This document shows positions 7,429-16,439 of a stretch of DNA of 64,000 nucleotides, piece by piece. The notes under the pieces are model-generated. The model was not told the DNA's origin, ran no database searches, and was given only the letters and a program-made list of their open reading frames with translations. Both the position numbers and the translations under genes were made by a program. Source of the stretch: UMGS1498 sp900552335. GTDB lineage: Bacteria > Bacillota_I > Bacilli_A > RF39 > UBA660. Location: positions 46,681 through 110,680 of the forward strand of contig CABSFU010000003.1 of assembly GCA_902477075.1 (NCBI GenBank), read 5' to 3'. Position 1 is the first letter of the stretch. Every line of letters begins with the position of its first letter.

Positions 7429-8653
7429 TATTGTGATTAAATTCTAATTCTTTGTTCATTAAAACAGTTTGAATTCCGTTTTGATTGTCATATTTTTTTA
7501 AATATGGTCCATCTATAAAGTAAACGCTGTCTTTATCATAAAGCATTTCTTTTGAATCTGTTTCAAATAAGTATAATTTGTTAAGACCATTTTGAATATT
7601 AGAACGATATACTTTATAACGATTTCCGATTTGTTCAAAAAGATAATAATAACCACTTTTTTCTTTTCCAATTTTTAGATTATCAATATTTGGAAATAAA
7701 TCTGATTTTTCATATGGAGTAAACACCATTTTATTTTGATATACTTGATAAGCATCTACTGTTTCAAAGGTTTCTCCTACTAATATTTTAATACCTATAT
7801 TGGTATTACCAATTTCTATGATTGTTTCTTTTTTGATATCCAATTCATATTCTTTTTTAGCATCATTATCAAATAAGTAAACTTTTTCGCCTTTTGTACC
7901 TAAAATGTAAGAATCTAAAGAAATATCATAATCATAAGAAATTGTCTTGATTTTATTATTTGTTATATCTACTATTTTAAATTCATTAAATTTAGTCTGT
8001 TTAGAATAATCAGCTACCACATAGTATTTTCCTGCAAAACAAGAAATATTTTTCTGATAAACATCTTTTTCAAAAAGAGAGACATTAATAATAGTAGATA
8101 AATTTTTATTATTTATAGTATAAATTCCTTTATAATTTTCCATTGCTAAATAATGATTATTGGTTAAATTATAAATGGAAATATTATTTAAACTATTTAT
8201 TTCTTGCTTTTGATCTTCAAATCGACTTTGATTATACTCTTCTATACTACTTACAAATAAATCTAAAGAACTACTTTTTCCTTTTAAATCTTGATAAGCA
8301 TAATAGGTATTTTCTTGTTTACAAATCATGTCTGTTACAGAAGAACCTTCTATAATTGGAAGGACACATTCATAATCTCTACTATAATGGTAAACATTTG
8401 TCACAATTTTTTTTGCCATGTTTAATTTATTATAAATTTGAAAATCAAAGATTTGTCCATTTACCATTACTTCTAGATAATAATTATCATCTTCTTCTGT
8501 ATTGACGGTGAAAACTTCTTTTATATCAAAATTTTCTCCATTACTAGTAACTATATAATCAATTGTGTGTCCTTTATCTATAAATTGAAATAAAATCTGA
8601 ATTCCTGCATAAATAAAACATAGAACGATTAGCAATCCTGCCATTCTTCTCAT
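7403..8653 (-). CDS. Membrane-anchored extracytoplasmic protein, function unknown
   Basis: A 416-residue protein with a single N-terminal transmembrane segment (about residues 6-24) followed by a soluble part rich in Asn, Lys and Tyr. Alternating short strands and repeated F/Y-x-V/I-x-x-N patterns suggest a beta-rich fold, perhaps a propeller, on the outside of the cell. I recognise no catalytic motif and no family. The start has a GTAGGTGAT ribosome site. It is followed 34 bp downstream on the same strand by nothing related; the patatin gene upstream is separated by 35 bp and may be in the same transcript. Confidence 0.78.
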   Translation of the reverse strand: MRRMAGLLIVLCFIYAGIQILFQFIDKGHTIDYIVTSNGENFDIKEVFTVNTEEDDNYYLEVMVNGQIFDFQIYNKLNMAKKIVTNVYHYSRDYECVLPIIEGSSVTDMICKQENTYYAYQDLKGKSSSLDLFVSSIEEYNQSRFEDQKQEINSLNNISIYNLTNNHYLAMENYKGIYTINNKNLSTIINVSLFEKDVYQKNISCFAGKYYVVADYSKQTKFNEFKIVDITNNKIKTISYDYDISLDSYILGTKGEKVYLFDNDAKKEYELDIKKETIIEIGNTNIGIKILVGETFETVDAYQVYQNKMVFTPYEKSDLFPNIDNLKIGKEKSGYYYLFEQIGNRYKVYRSNIQNGLNKLYLFETDSKEMLYDKDSVYFIDGPYLKKYDNQNGIQTVLMNKELEFNHNIKIGLFSK

Positions 8654-8687
8654 AGTATCACCTACTTTAATAGTATCATTTTATTTT

Positions 8688-9926
8688 CTATTTTTCAATT
8701 ATTGTTTTTAAATATACAGCTTCTAAAAACATTTTTGGAAAAAGTAAAATAATTCCATATAACTTTTTCTTATTTTTGCTATCTAATAAATCATATATAT
8801 ATTTTATTGTTTCTTTTTGATTTAATAATTTTTTTATTTTGTTTTGTAAAATAAATGTTTCAATTGTTTGGTCTTTTTCTACTTTTAAAAACTCTTCTTT
8901 TAAAAGTTTATTGTATTTTGCAATAGGGTAAATTTTACTATCTTCTATTTCTAATATTTCTCCTAAATTTTCTATAATATTGGTATATTCTTTTTTCATT
9001 TCATTAGGTGATAATATTCTTTTAACAATGGTCAATTTTAAAATACTATCTAGTAATGTTTGATTTGCTTTACTAGTTAAAATTTTTTTTATGTTTTGTT
9101 GATATTGTTCTTTATATTTTTGATAGTTTTTCTCTAAATCATTTTTTTTAAAGGTATACTTAACACCATCTAAATAATCCATTACCTTTAAAGTATCATT
9201 ATAACCTAATCGCATTGCTCTACGAGACATATTTTTTTCAAAGATTAGAAAAGATCCAATATCATTTCTAGGTTCTATATAAGTAATTGGAATATTTTTA
9301 TTTTTTACTTTTTGTTTAAAGCCAACTTCTTTTAAATCAATGGCAATTACTTCTGTGGCACCCAAATCAATGGCTAAATTAATAGGAAGATTGTCATAAA
9401 TACCACCATCAATATAATTTTCTTCTTCAATTGTTTTCATTTTAAAAGCAGGAAAACAAGAAGCACTCGCTAATAAATAGTCACATAAATTATTCTCATT
9501 TAAGTCTTTCTTTTTGACAATTTTTGGTTTTAAAGTTTTCATATTAAAAGTAACAATTCCCATATCAACATTAGATTTTAAAACTTTTTTAGGTTGAATG
9601 ACCTGACGAATGGTATCTTCTAATCCTTTTACTTCTATTCCACCATTTAAAGCACCTTTAGCGTACCATTTTAAAATCTCTTTTTTCCCTTCTTTTGTGT
9701 GATAATCTTGTTTTAAATCCTCATTAAAAATCATTTTTGAATTTAAATTATACCAAAAGAAAAGTCCCTTATAAAATGTTTTTTGAACCATGAGTGCTGC
9801 ATTTAAAGCTCCTACACTAGTTCCTGTAACGATGTCATAATGAATGTTTAGTTTTTTTAAGGCTGCCCATACTCCCATTTGATAAGCTCCTTTTGATCCT
9901 CCACCAGATAATACAATTGCTCTCAT
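8688..9926 (-). CDS. Patatin-like phospholipase
   Basis: Lipid acyl hydrolase with a Ser-Asp dyad. The N-terminal domain carries the oxyanion hole GGGSKGAYQ, the nucleophile elbow GTSVG and the catalytic Asp in DGGIYDNLP. A poorly conserved, Lys-rich C-terminal half follows from about residue 250, with a hydrophobic end that may dock on membranes. The frame is open four codons further upstream (ATG at 9938). I chose the second ATG because GAGGGATGAT stands at proper spacing before it and the product then begins MRAIVLSGGGSKG, as is usual. The physiological lipid is unknown. Confidence 0.88.
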   Translation of the reverse strand: MRAIVLSGGGSKGAYQMGVWAALKKLNIHYDIVTGTSVGALNAALMVQKTFYKGLFFWYNLNSKMIFNEDLKQDYHTKEGKKEILKWYAKGALNGGIEVKGLEDTIRQVIQPKKVLKSNVDMGIVTFNMKTLKPKIVKKKDLNENNLCDYLLASASCFPAFKMKTIEEENYIDGGIYDNLPINLAIDLGATEVIAIDLKEVGFKQKVKNKNIPITYIEPRNDIGSFLIFEKNMSRRAMRLGYNDTLKVMDYLDGVKYTFKKNDLEKNYQKYKEQYQQNIKKILTSKANQTLLDSILKLTIVKRILSPNEMKKEYTNIIENLGEILEIEDSKIYPIAKYNKLLKEEFLKVEKDQTIETFILQNKIKKLLNQKETIKYIYDLLDSKNKKKLYGIILLFPKMFLEAVYLKTIIEK

Positions 9927-10025
9927 ATCATCCCTCATCTTTCACTTATTAGTATATCATAATTTTTTTGAATTTTTTCTTTTTTTCTTTTCCGGCAGCA
10001 TGTATAATAAAGAAAGGTGATAGAT

Positions 10026-11054
10026 GTGAAATTTCCTGTAAATGAATTATTAGATTGGTATCAAAAAAATTACCGAATGTTGCCATGGAGAAGAGATCAA
10101 AATCCTTATCATGTTTGGATTTCAGAAATTATGTTACAACAAACTAGAATTGAAGCGGTTATCCAATATTACAATCGATTTATGGAACAAGTGCCAACCA
10201 TTCATGATTTAGCTACCATCTCAGAGGAAAAATTGTTAAAATTATGGGAAGGATTGGGTTATTATAATAGAGCCCATCATTTAAAAAAGGCTGCCATGAT
10301 GATAGAACAAAATTATAATGGTATTTTTCCAAATACGTATGAAGATATTTTTTCTTTGCCTGGAATTGGTGAATATACAGCAAGTGCCATTGCTTCTATT
10401 TGTTTTTCTTTAAAAGAAGTAACCGTAGATGGTAATGTTCTTCGTGTTTATATGAGATATTTTGGAAAAAAAGATTGTGTAGATGATTTAAAAGTGAAAA
10501 AACAAGTGCGAAATGAACTCATGAAAATCATTCCAGAAAAAAGTGGTGATTTTAATCAAGGTTTAATGGAACTTGGTGAAACAATTTGTCTACCTAATGG
10601 AACACCAAAGTGTGAAAATTGTCCTATTTCTATGGAATGTGCGACTAGGAAAAGAAAAATTTGGGATAGTATTCCTGTAAAAAAGGACAAAAAGCAAAAA
10701 AAGATAGAAAATTATACTGTTTTATTATTTTTTTATGGTGGAAAAATAGCTGTAAAAAAAAGAAAGAGTACCGGTATCTTGAAAAATCTATATGAATTTC
10801 CTAATATAGAAAAGAAAAATTTAAATGAACTTAAAGAATATTTGAAAGAAGAAAATATCTCTTATGATCAAATCAAAATTGGCCCTAATTATACTCATAT
10901 TTTTACTCATAGAAAATGGAATATGAATAGTTATGTTATTATATTAAAAGAACCTATTTCTTTTCCATTTTTTACAATAGAGGAAATCGAAAATGAATTT
11001 GCCATTCCTACTGCTTTTAAACCATGCTTAGAATGGGTAAAAAAAGAGTATTGA
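10026..11054 (+). CDS. mutY: A/G-specific adenine DNA glycosylase MutY
   Basis: Base-excision repair enzyme that removes adenine mispaired with 8-oxoguanine. It contains the catalytic-Glu segment WISEIMLQQT, a helix-hairpin-helix LPGIGEYTASAI with the VDGNVLRV Asp, and the [4Fe-4S] ligands CLPNGTPKCENCPISMEC. A C-terminal NUDIX-like recognition domain spans about residues 225-342. The start is a GTG at 10026 because AAAGGTGAT is well spaced before it; a GTG three codons upstream would lie inside that ribosome site. Length (342) is normal. A hairpin terminator follows. Confidence 0.94.
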   Translation: MKFPVNELLDWYQKNYRMLPWRRDQNPYHVWISEIMLQQTRIEAVIQYYNRFMEQVPTIHDLATISEEKLLKLWEGLGYYNRAHHLKKAAMMIEQNYNGIFPNTYEDIFSLPGIGEYTASAIASICFSLKEVTVDGNVLRVYMRYFGKKDCVDDLKVKKQVRNELMKIIPEKSGDFNQGLMELGETICLPNGTPKCENCPISMECATRKRKIWDSIPVKKDKKQKKIENYTVLLFFYGGKIAVKKRKSTGILKNLYEFPNIEKKNLNELKEYLKEENISYDQIKIGPNYTHIFTHRKWNMNSYVIILKEPISFPFFTIEEIENEFAIPTAFKPCLEWVKKEY

Positions 11055-11071
11055 ACTTTATCAACACTCTA

Positions 11072-11105
11072 AGGAAAGTATTTAACTTAGTACTTTCTTT
11101 TTTTG
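11072..11105. terminator. Bidirectional terminator between mutY and the 302-residue gene
   Basis: GAAAGTA...TACTTTC with a T run on the plus strand; the stop of the minus-strand gene lies inside the loop side of the hairpin. Confidence 0.7.
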
Positions 11106-11990
11106 TTCTTCTATTTTTAGTCCTGGAATATTTCCTAGTATTACTAAGCCGTTTTGAACCATATTTGCTATTTCGTTTAGTGTATATTTTTGAAATTTTT
11201 GTAAATCCTCAGAAAATAGATAAATAAAGTTCTCTTTACCCTCTAAAATTATGCATAAAGAATATGATTTTAAACCTTCGCCCATATAGTAGCTGTCCAT
11301 CCATGCAATATGATTTTTTTCTTTTTGGGTGAAAAATTTTGATAAAAAACGTATATAATAATATTTTCTTTCTAGGTAATTTACTTTTTTCATATTCGTA
11401 TAAGCATTTATATTAGATAAAACAAATTCTAACTTTTGTTCTAAATTATCCACTTTTGTTAATGACTTTTCTAGTAAATAATAATATTCCTCTGTATATC
11501 TATTATCTTCACTAATGTAGTTAACTTTTAAATCTAATTGCTCTAGTTTTTCTTCTGAAAAAAAGCCTTTCCCAAAATATCTTGTTTTTTGATGGGCCTG
11601 AATATTTTCTAAATCGTGTTGTAAATCTACCTCAAATTTCGTTCCATCTGTTAAATAAATCATATTTGTTACATGGCGGTAGTATACTATATCACCATAA
11701 TCTACAATTGACTTTGTCTTAATATTTAATTTTGTTAGAATGTACTCTAGAAGGTAGGCAATTGACTTACAAATACCAATTCCACTTTTTAAAGCATTAG
11801 CCAATTTTTCTTCTTTCGATTCACATTCTTTATAAATTTTTCTTTTGTTCTTCTCATTTCCATAATAAAATAAAAGATCAAAAGACATTATTTTACCCAA
11901 ATCTAAATACACATATCTAACTTTTTCTAATTCTGTAAATTCTTTTGTTTGTATCAATAATTTATTTATATAGTTATCTAAATAATCCAT
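11082..11990 (-). CDS. Transglutaminase-like cysteine protease fold protein (putative)
   Basis: A 302-residue cytosolic protein. The middle part resembles the transglutaminase/papain-like core: a Cys at the start of a helix (SGIGICKSIAYLLEYIL, about residues 69-85), then a His strand (YYRHVTNMIYLTDG), then an Asp (FEVDLQHD). That is the order Cys-His-Asp of the catalytic triad. There is no signal peptide or membrane segment. The C-terminal half is helical with a GEGLKSYSLCIILEG strand pair. I recognise no named family. The assignment rests on spacing and triad order only, so activity is uncertain. It is isolated between two terminators. Confidence 0.6.
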   Translation of the reverse strand: MDYLDNYINKLLIQTKEFTELEKVRYVYLDLGKIMSFDLLFYYGNEKNKRKIYKECESKEEKLANALKSGIGICKSIAYLLEYILTKLNIKTKSIVDYGDIVYYRHVTNMIYLTDGTKFEVDLQHDLENIQAHQKTRYFGKGFFSEEKLEQLDLKVNYISEDNRYTEEYYYLLEKSLTKVDNLEQKLEFVLSNINAYTNMKKVNYLERKYYYIRFLSKFFTQKEKNHIAWMDSYYMGEGLKSYSLCIILEGKENFIYLFSEDLQKFQKYTLNEIANMVQNGLVILGNIPGLKIEEQKKKVLS

Positions 11991-12007
11991 ATGAAGCCTC
12001 TTTTCGA

Positions 12008-12035
12008 AAAAAAATAGATTTTCATCTATTCTACA
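12008..12035 (-). terminator. Intrinsic terminator
   Basis: Minus-strand AATAGATGAAAATCTATT followed by eight T; it starts in the last codons of the gene ending at 12031. Confidence 0.7.
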
Positions 12036-12468
12036 AGTATTCTTTTAAAATTTCAATATTTTCATTTTGAAATTTCAAAAAATTTTGAGCTAGTTTTAAA
12101 ATATCTTTTTCCGCATCATCTTTGTAAGCATCTATTTTTTTATTCATATCAATGGTTCCCATTGTAAATCTTTTTGTTAAAATATCTGTTATTTTAGCAT
12201 CACTGTTGTCTTTCATTACTTCAAAATTTAATTTCATGGTTGACATTGTTTTTGCCATCATACTAGCATCCATAATTTCTGCTTTATACTTTTTTAATAA
12301 TTTTTCACTATCTTTTTGGAACTGTTCATATCCTTTTAACTCTGTTTCTACTATTTTTTTTATTATGTTATCTTTATTATTTAATTTTCTTATTAGTGTT
12401 GTTAAACTGGTAATCCCCATCTGACTATCTTCGTGAATATAATTTAATAATTCTATATTTTCGTTCAT
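12031..12468 (-). CDS. Small all-helical protein, ferritin-like four-helix bundle (putative)
   Basis: A 145-residue protein predicted to be almost entirely helical, with an N-terminal NIELLNYIHEDSQMGITSLTTLI pattern seen in small ferritin-like or DUF2383-type Firmicute proteins. Heptad-like hydrophobic spacing continues to the C-terminus. Metal ligands of ferritin (ExxH pairs) are not evident, so function is unknown. Good AGGAGG site. It has a terminator of its own and no evident operon partner. Confidence 0.68.
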   Translation of the reverse strand: MNENIELLNYIHEDSQMGITSLTTLIRKLNNKDNIIKKIVETELKGYEQFQKDSEKLLKKYKAEIMDASMMAKTMSTMKLNFEVMKDNSDAKITDILTKRFTMGTIDMNKKIDAYKDDAEKDILKLAQNFLKFQNENIEILKEYL

Positions 12469-12581
12469 ATTATTTCCTCCTATTATAATTTGGTTCGTTT
12501 TTTTAGTTATTCATATTTTTTAAGTAATCTTTTTTTACTAATTTTAAATTTTTTTATGATATAATTTTTTTGGTGATTTTA

Positions 12582-13763
12582 ATGAAAAAAAACATTCTAT
12601 TTATTAATATACATACTTTCTTATCGACCTTTATCTTATTTTATACATGTGATACTCTTTTTTATGTAGAAAGGGGTTTATCTTCTAGTCAATATATTAG
12701 TTTTGTTGGTATTGCTTTTTTTATAAAACTTCTCTTTGAAATACCATTTGGTATTATAGCGGATAAATCTAACAAAAAAATTTTGCTTTTAATCAGTAAC
12801 TTATTATTTATATTATCTACTACTATTTTTATTCACTCCTACAATTATTCTACATTTTTATTGGCGATTATAGTTAATGCAATGAATAACTCTCTTAGCT
12901 CCGGAATAGTACATTCTTTGTTATATGAAAATACTAAAGACAAAGTAAAATTTAATAAATATTTATTTTATAACTCTCTTTTTTATAATATATCTTATAT
13001 GATTGCCATGATAGTAGGTGGATTTGTTGCCCAAAAGTTTGGACTAATATACACTTATTATATTACTTATATACCTTTTATCATTGACTCTTTCATTTTG
13101 TTTATGATTAAAACAAATAAATCTACCAACCATAAAGAAGTAGATAGCAATTTCTCTATTTTAAAAAATGGCATTCATGAAATTCAGCAAAATTCCTATA
13201 TGTTAAATCTTATTTTGATCAATTCTATTATGGCATCAGGTATCAAACTTGTAGAAGAAAGTCATCCAGAATATTCCTCTAATATTGGTATATCTGTATT
13301 TATAATTGGTATTTACACGGCTTTTATGCTCATATTTTGTATCATAGGTAGTTATATAGGAAGTATAATTAAATCTAAAAATTACAAATTACTATTAAGT
13401 ATAAATCCCATCCTTTCTGGAATATGCATATTACTCGTTGGATTGTTGAATAATTATGTTGGCATATTCTTTATTTTATTCATTTATATTTTTTCTGAAA
13501 GTTTTAATATTATTATGACATCAGAAATTCACAACAAAATTTCTTCTAAATCTAGAGTTACAATCGAGTCTATCAATCAATTTATTTTAGGAATATTTGG
13601 TTTATGTTTTAGTTTTATAATGTCATTTTTACTAAACTATATACCATTATATTCCATGTATATTCTTGTTGGTATTACTATAATTTTATCTGGAATAGTC
13701 AATGATTTTTTATTGCATAGAAATGAAAAAAGAGATGGTTCTAAAATAATGAATAAATGCTAG
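12582..13763 (+). CDS. Major facilitator superfamily transporter
   Basis: An integral membrane protein of 393 residues with about twelve hydrophobic helices. It shows the MFS-type cytoplasmic loop FEIPFGIIADKSNKKILLL (related to the G-x-x-x-D-R/K motif) near residue 65. The second half has a clear new bundle beginning around residue 200. Substrate is not deducible; drug or metabolite export is common in this family. Start chosen at the ATG at 12582, which follows GGTGATTTT; upstream TTG and GTG codons in the same frame overlap that site. The gene is AT-rich with many ATA codons compared with mutY. Confidence 0.85.
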   Translation: MKKNILFINIHTFLSTFILFYTCDTLFYVERGLSSSQYISFVGIAFFIKLLFEIPFGIIADKSNKKILLLISNLLFILSTTIFIHSYNYSTFLLAIIVNAMNNSLSSGIVHSLLYENTKDKVKFNKYLFYNSLFYNISYMIAMIVGGFVAQKFGLIYTYYITYIPFIIDSFILFMIKTNKSTNHKEVDSNFSILKNGIHEIQQNSYMLNLILINSIMASGIKLVEESHPEYSSNIGISVFIIGIYTAFMLIFCIIGSYIGSIIKSKNYKLLLSINPILSGICILLVGLLNNYVGIFFILFIYIFSESFNIIMTSEIHNKISSKSRVTIESINQFILGIFGLCFSFIMSFLLNYIPLYSMYILVGITIILSGIVNDFLLHRNEKRDGSKIMNKC

Positions 13764-13837
13764 AATTTTATTTCTAAAAAAATTTGACAATTTGCTATTT
13801 TTAATATAAACTACTTTCCTAGAAATGGGGAATAAAT

Positions 13838-14467
13838 ATGATAGATTTTAAAAGTAATTTGAAAGAAGAGATAAAGAAAACAACTTCTTATGATAAACCA
13901 TTCATTGTAACTTTCTCTGGATTGCCAGAATGTGGAAAAACAGAAATTGCTAGGGAACTATCAAAAGATTTAAAAATTTATTTATTGAGTAATGATTATG
14001 TAAGAAATTATTTTTATCAATTTACAACTAATTATAGTGAAGAAAATAGAATAAAAATTGAAGAACAAGTTAAAAAAATCAATTTATATCGTATCAAAAA
14101 ACTATTATTAACTGGTACTTCATTCGTATATGATAAAGATTTTAATACCGCAGAACAATTTAAATTTTTACAAATTGCTAGAAGAATTAGAAATATGGAT
14201 TTGATTAAAATTAAGGTAAATTCTAATGATTCAGATAATTTAAAGAGGGTTGCTTCTAGAGTAATGAATTATGACAAAATTTATAATGGAGTTATTGGAG
14301 ATAATGTGGAATATTTAAGTTCTTATCCAGAAGAAGTGTATTACCAAATCAAAAATAGAAAACCACAAATTTTACCAGATGAATTTTTTGATTATATTGT
14401 GGATAGTGAAAATCTAGATACTAAAACTCTAGAAAAGAGAATTTTATTTAATAGACAAAGGAAATAA
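13838..14467 (+). CDS. P-loop kinase-like protein (zeta-toxin/AAA_33 type)
   Basis: A 209-residue protein with a Walker A GLPECGKTEIA at about residues 28-38, followed by a helix and an LLSNDYVRNY strand-turn typical of small P-loop kinases (zeta toxin, AAA_33, polynucleotide kinase-like). It then has a RRIRNMDLIKIKVNSND element that fits the LID/Walker B region. It could phosphorylate a small molecule or nucleic acid end. No epsilon-like antitoxin is adjacent; the next gene is an unknown 158-residue protein. Ribosome site GGGGA is moderate. An intrinsic terminator follows. Confidence 0.7.
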   Translation: MIDFKSNLKEEIKKTTSYDKPFIVTFSGLPECGKTEIARELSKDLKIYLLSNDYVRNYFYQFTTNYSEENRIKIEEQVKKINLYRIKKLLLTGTSFVYDKDFNTAEQFKFLQIARRIRNMDLIKIKVNSNDSDNLKRVASRVMNYDKIYNGVIGDNVEYLSSYPEEVYYQIKNRKPQILPDEFFDYIVDSENLDTKTLEKRILFNRQRK

Positions 14468-14507
14468 ATTCAATCTACAAATTATCGTTTTTAATTTTAA
14501 AAGACTT

Positions 14508-14544
14508 CACAAATAAGTTTATAAATGGCTTATTTGTTTTTTTA
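14508..14544 (+). terminator. Intrinsic terminator after the P-loop kinase gene
   Basis: ACAAATAAG (14509-14517) pairs with CTTATTTGT (14529-14537), followed by a run of T. Confidence 0.8.
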
Positions 14545-14650
14545 TCATTTAAAATTATAGAAATTTAGATAAAATTATGATATCATATAGTTCAATTAAG
14601 AGAGGTTTTAATATATAAAAATAATTACTAGCAATTCGGCTTTTGTACAA

Positions 14651-15127
14651 ATGAATGATCTTGCTTATTTGAATCAAAGCGGTTTAGAAATTCCTGCATC
14701 TATCTTTCTGAAAATCTTTGATAGTGGCATTGTTATTATTGACGATAGAAATAGATATCATTTTATAGAGTTTAAAGAACCAAAAGAAATTGAATTTTTT
14801 AAAACTATTGATTGGATGATAGATTATAATAAAGTAAAAGAGCTATCAGAAAAAGAAATTATAGAACTAGCGCAAAGTATTGCAGAAGAACGAAATGATA
14901 TTGCACAAAAATTTAATTCTATGACACAAGAGCAAAGAAAAAAGGATATGAATATGATATCTCAATGTGAATTACTTGATTTTAAATTTTATTCATTAGG
15001 AGATTTTTTATGGTTTAAGCAAGGTCACATCAAAATGACGTTTTCTGAAAGAATTGAGTTACCAACCGAATTAAGTAAAGAAAAAGGTGTTAAAAAGTTA
15101 GTTAGAGATATACTTAATAGAAAATAA
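14651..15127 (+). CDS. Protein of unknown function; true start may be a non-standard codon upstream
   Basis: A soluble protein of 158 residues from the first ATG, without signal peptide or membrane helix. It has an N-terminal beta segment (IFDSGIVIIDDRNRYHFIEF), a helical middle and a C-terminal WFKQGHIKMTF strand. I recognise no family. The ATG at 14651 has no ribosome site. An AAGAGAGG at 14598-14605 instead lies nine bases before an in-frame ATA at 14615, directly after an in-frame TAA. Starting there would add twelve residues (xKIITSNSAFVQ) that read as coding. A hairpin terminator follows the gene. Confidence 0.65.
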   Translation: MNDLAYLNQSGLEIPASIFLKIFDSGIVIIDDRNRYHFIEFKEPKEIEFFKTIDWMIDYNKVKELSEKEIIELAQSIAEERNDIAQKFNSMTQEQRKKDMNMISQCELLDFKFYSLGDFLWFKQGHIKMTFSERIELPTELSKEKGVKKLVRDILNRK

Positions 15128-15165
15128 AATTTTTGACATTCATAACATTTTTCTTTCTAATTTAT

Positions 15166-15200
15166 CAAAAAACTACTTTCAATTTGAGAGTAGTTTTTAT
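15166..15200 (+). terminator. Intrinsic terminator
   Basis: AAAACTACT (15169-15177 region) pairs with AGTAGTTTTT across a short loop, followed by T-rich sequence; it ends the 158-residue gene. Confidence 0.75.
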
Positions 15201-15205
15201 ATTAT

Positions 15206-15220
15206 CTCGAAAAGTTCGAG
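15206..15220. repeat. Inverted repeat, left copy flanking the DMT transporter gene
   Basis: CTCGAAAAGTTCGAG is a 6-3-6 palindrome. Its core TCGAAnAGTTCGA recurs with one difference at 16295-16307 on the other side of the transporter gene. No T run follows, so it is not an obvious terminator. Confidence 0.5.
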
Positions 15221-15286
15221 TATCAATCAATCTGGTGCAATTATAGTAAATATCTACAACTTTTTTTCTATATATAACAATTACTA

Positions 15287-16150
15287 CTAAATAAAATAAA
15301 TTCCTGTTATTGAAATCATACCAAGTAATATCGCAATTACTTTTTTCAAGTTCATTTTATCTGTCTTAAACACTGCTGATAATATAACTAATAAAAACAC
15401 TCTAATTTCTTGAATAATATTAACTATAATTGGAGTTTCATAAATATACCCAATAGTCCCAAATATATAATAAATGGCCTCAAAAAAGCCAATCAAAACT
15501 ACTAAAATGTAAAAACTCTTATTACTATTTTCTTTTGCTGGGGCATCTGTTTTTTTACTTTGAAAAAGGAAAAATGGAATTGCAAAAACACTATAACCAA
15601 AGTTAATAGCCACTTCATTAGCACCTAGTACATTAGCGTATTTTACTATATATGGTTCAATTCCATAAAATAAAACAGATAATAATATAAAAACAACACC
15701 TATAAATCTTATTTTCTTAAACTTTATTTCATCTTTAACTCTATTTGTTTCGATGCTAAACCATAAAATAGAAATAATAAACAATATGAATAAAAATATA
15801 AATTTTGATGTTAAAATTAAATTTCCAAATAATATATCAATTATTAAAATTATAAATAAATCTAAGTTTTCAAGTAAAGCAGCAAGTCCTATTGGTATAT
15901 TCTTTAATGCATTAACATAACATAAATAACCTAATAATACAATCAAACCATAAATTAAAATAATAGGAATTGCTTGAACAGTTATAGAAATACCAACATA
16001 AAATGCATATAAAACTTGAAAAATGAATGAAATTATACTTGTATATAATAATACTTTATAAACAGAATATTTATTTACAGCAATATCTAAATTAAAATCA
16101 CAAAATGAATTAAAAATAGAAGAAATTACTGCTGTTACCCTCTTATTCAT
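15287..16150 (-). CDS. EamA/DMT-superfamily permease
   Basis: A 287-residue integral membrane protein with about ten hydrophobic helices arranged as two five-helix halves, as in drug/metabolite transporters (EamA). The link between halves is the charged ETNRVKDEIKFKKIRF loop near residue 135. The second half begins IGVVFILLSVLFYGIEPYI. Substrate cannot be told from sequence. The start has a strong GGAGG site. The gene is flanked by two similar TCGAAnAGTTCGA palindromes and lies just downstream of the tRNA-Leu gene, which could mark a transferred segment. Confidence 0.82.
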   Translation of the reverse strand: MNKRVTAVISSIFNSFCDFNLDIAVNKYSVYKVLLYTSIISFIFQVLYAFYVGISITVQAIPIILIYGLIVLLGYLCYVNALKNIPIGLAALLENLDLFIILIIDILFGNLILTSKFIFLFILFIISILWFSIETNRVKDEIKFKKIRFIGVVFILLSVLFYGIEPYIVKYANVLGANEVAINFGYSVFAIPFFLFQSKKTDAPAKENSNKSFYILVVLIGFFEAIYYIFGTIGYIYETPIIVNIIQEIRVFLLVILSAVFKTDKMNLKKVIAILLGMISITGIYFI

Positions 16151-16292
16151 ATACTACCTCCATGAATAAATTATATAATCATTATACCAAATTTAGATAA
16201 CTATTTAACCTCCTAGGTATTTTGATGCAAGTATCAAAATATGGGCTGAAAAAGAAAAAAACAATCATTTTCAGATTATTAATGTATATGAA

Positions 16293-16309
16293 GTTCGAAT
16301 AGTTCGAAC
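16293..16309. repeat. Inverted repeat, right copy, 3' of tRNA-Leu
   Basis: GTTCGAATAGTTCGAAC; core TCGAATAGTTCGA matches the left copy at 12 of 13 bases. It begins 12 bases beyond the 3' end of the tRNA-Leu gene. Confidence 0.5.
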
Positions 16310-16320
16310 AGATTCGTCAA

Positions 16321-16405
16321 TGGTGCTTGTGGAGGGAATCGAACCCTCACAACATAAGTTACACGATTTTGAGTCGTGCGCGTCTACCAATTCCGCCACA
16401 CAAGC
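16321..16405 (-). tRNA. tRNA-Leu (anticodon CAA)
   Basis: An 85-base minus-strand tRNA including an encoded CCA. Acceptor GCTTGTG pairs with CACAAGC. The anticodon loop is CTCAAAA, giving CAA. A long variable arm, as expected for leucine, separates the anticodon and T arms, and the T loop GTTCGATTC is canonical. Confidence 0.96.
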
Positions 16406-16439
16406 ATTAAAAAGATTATATCAAAAAATAATAATATAA

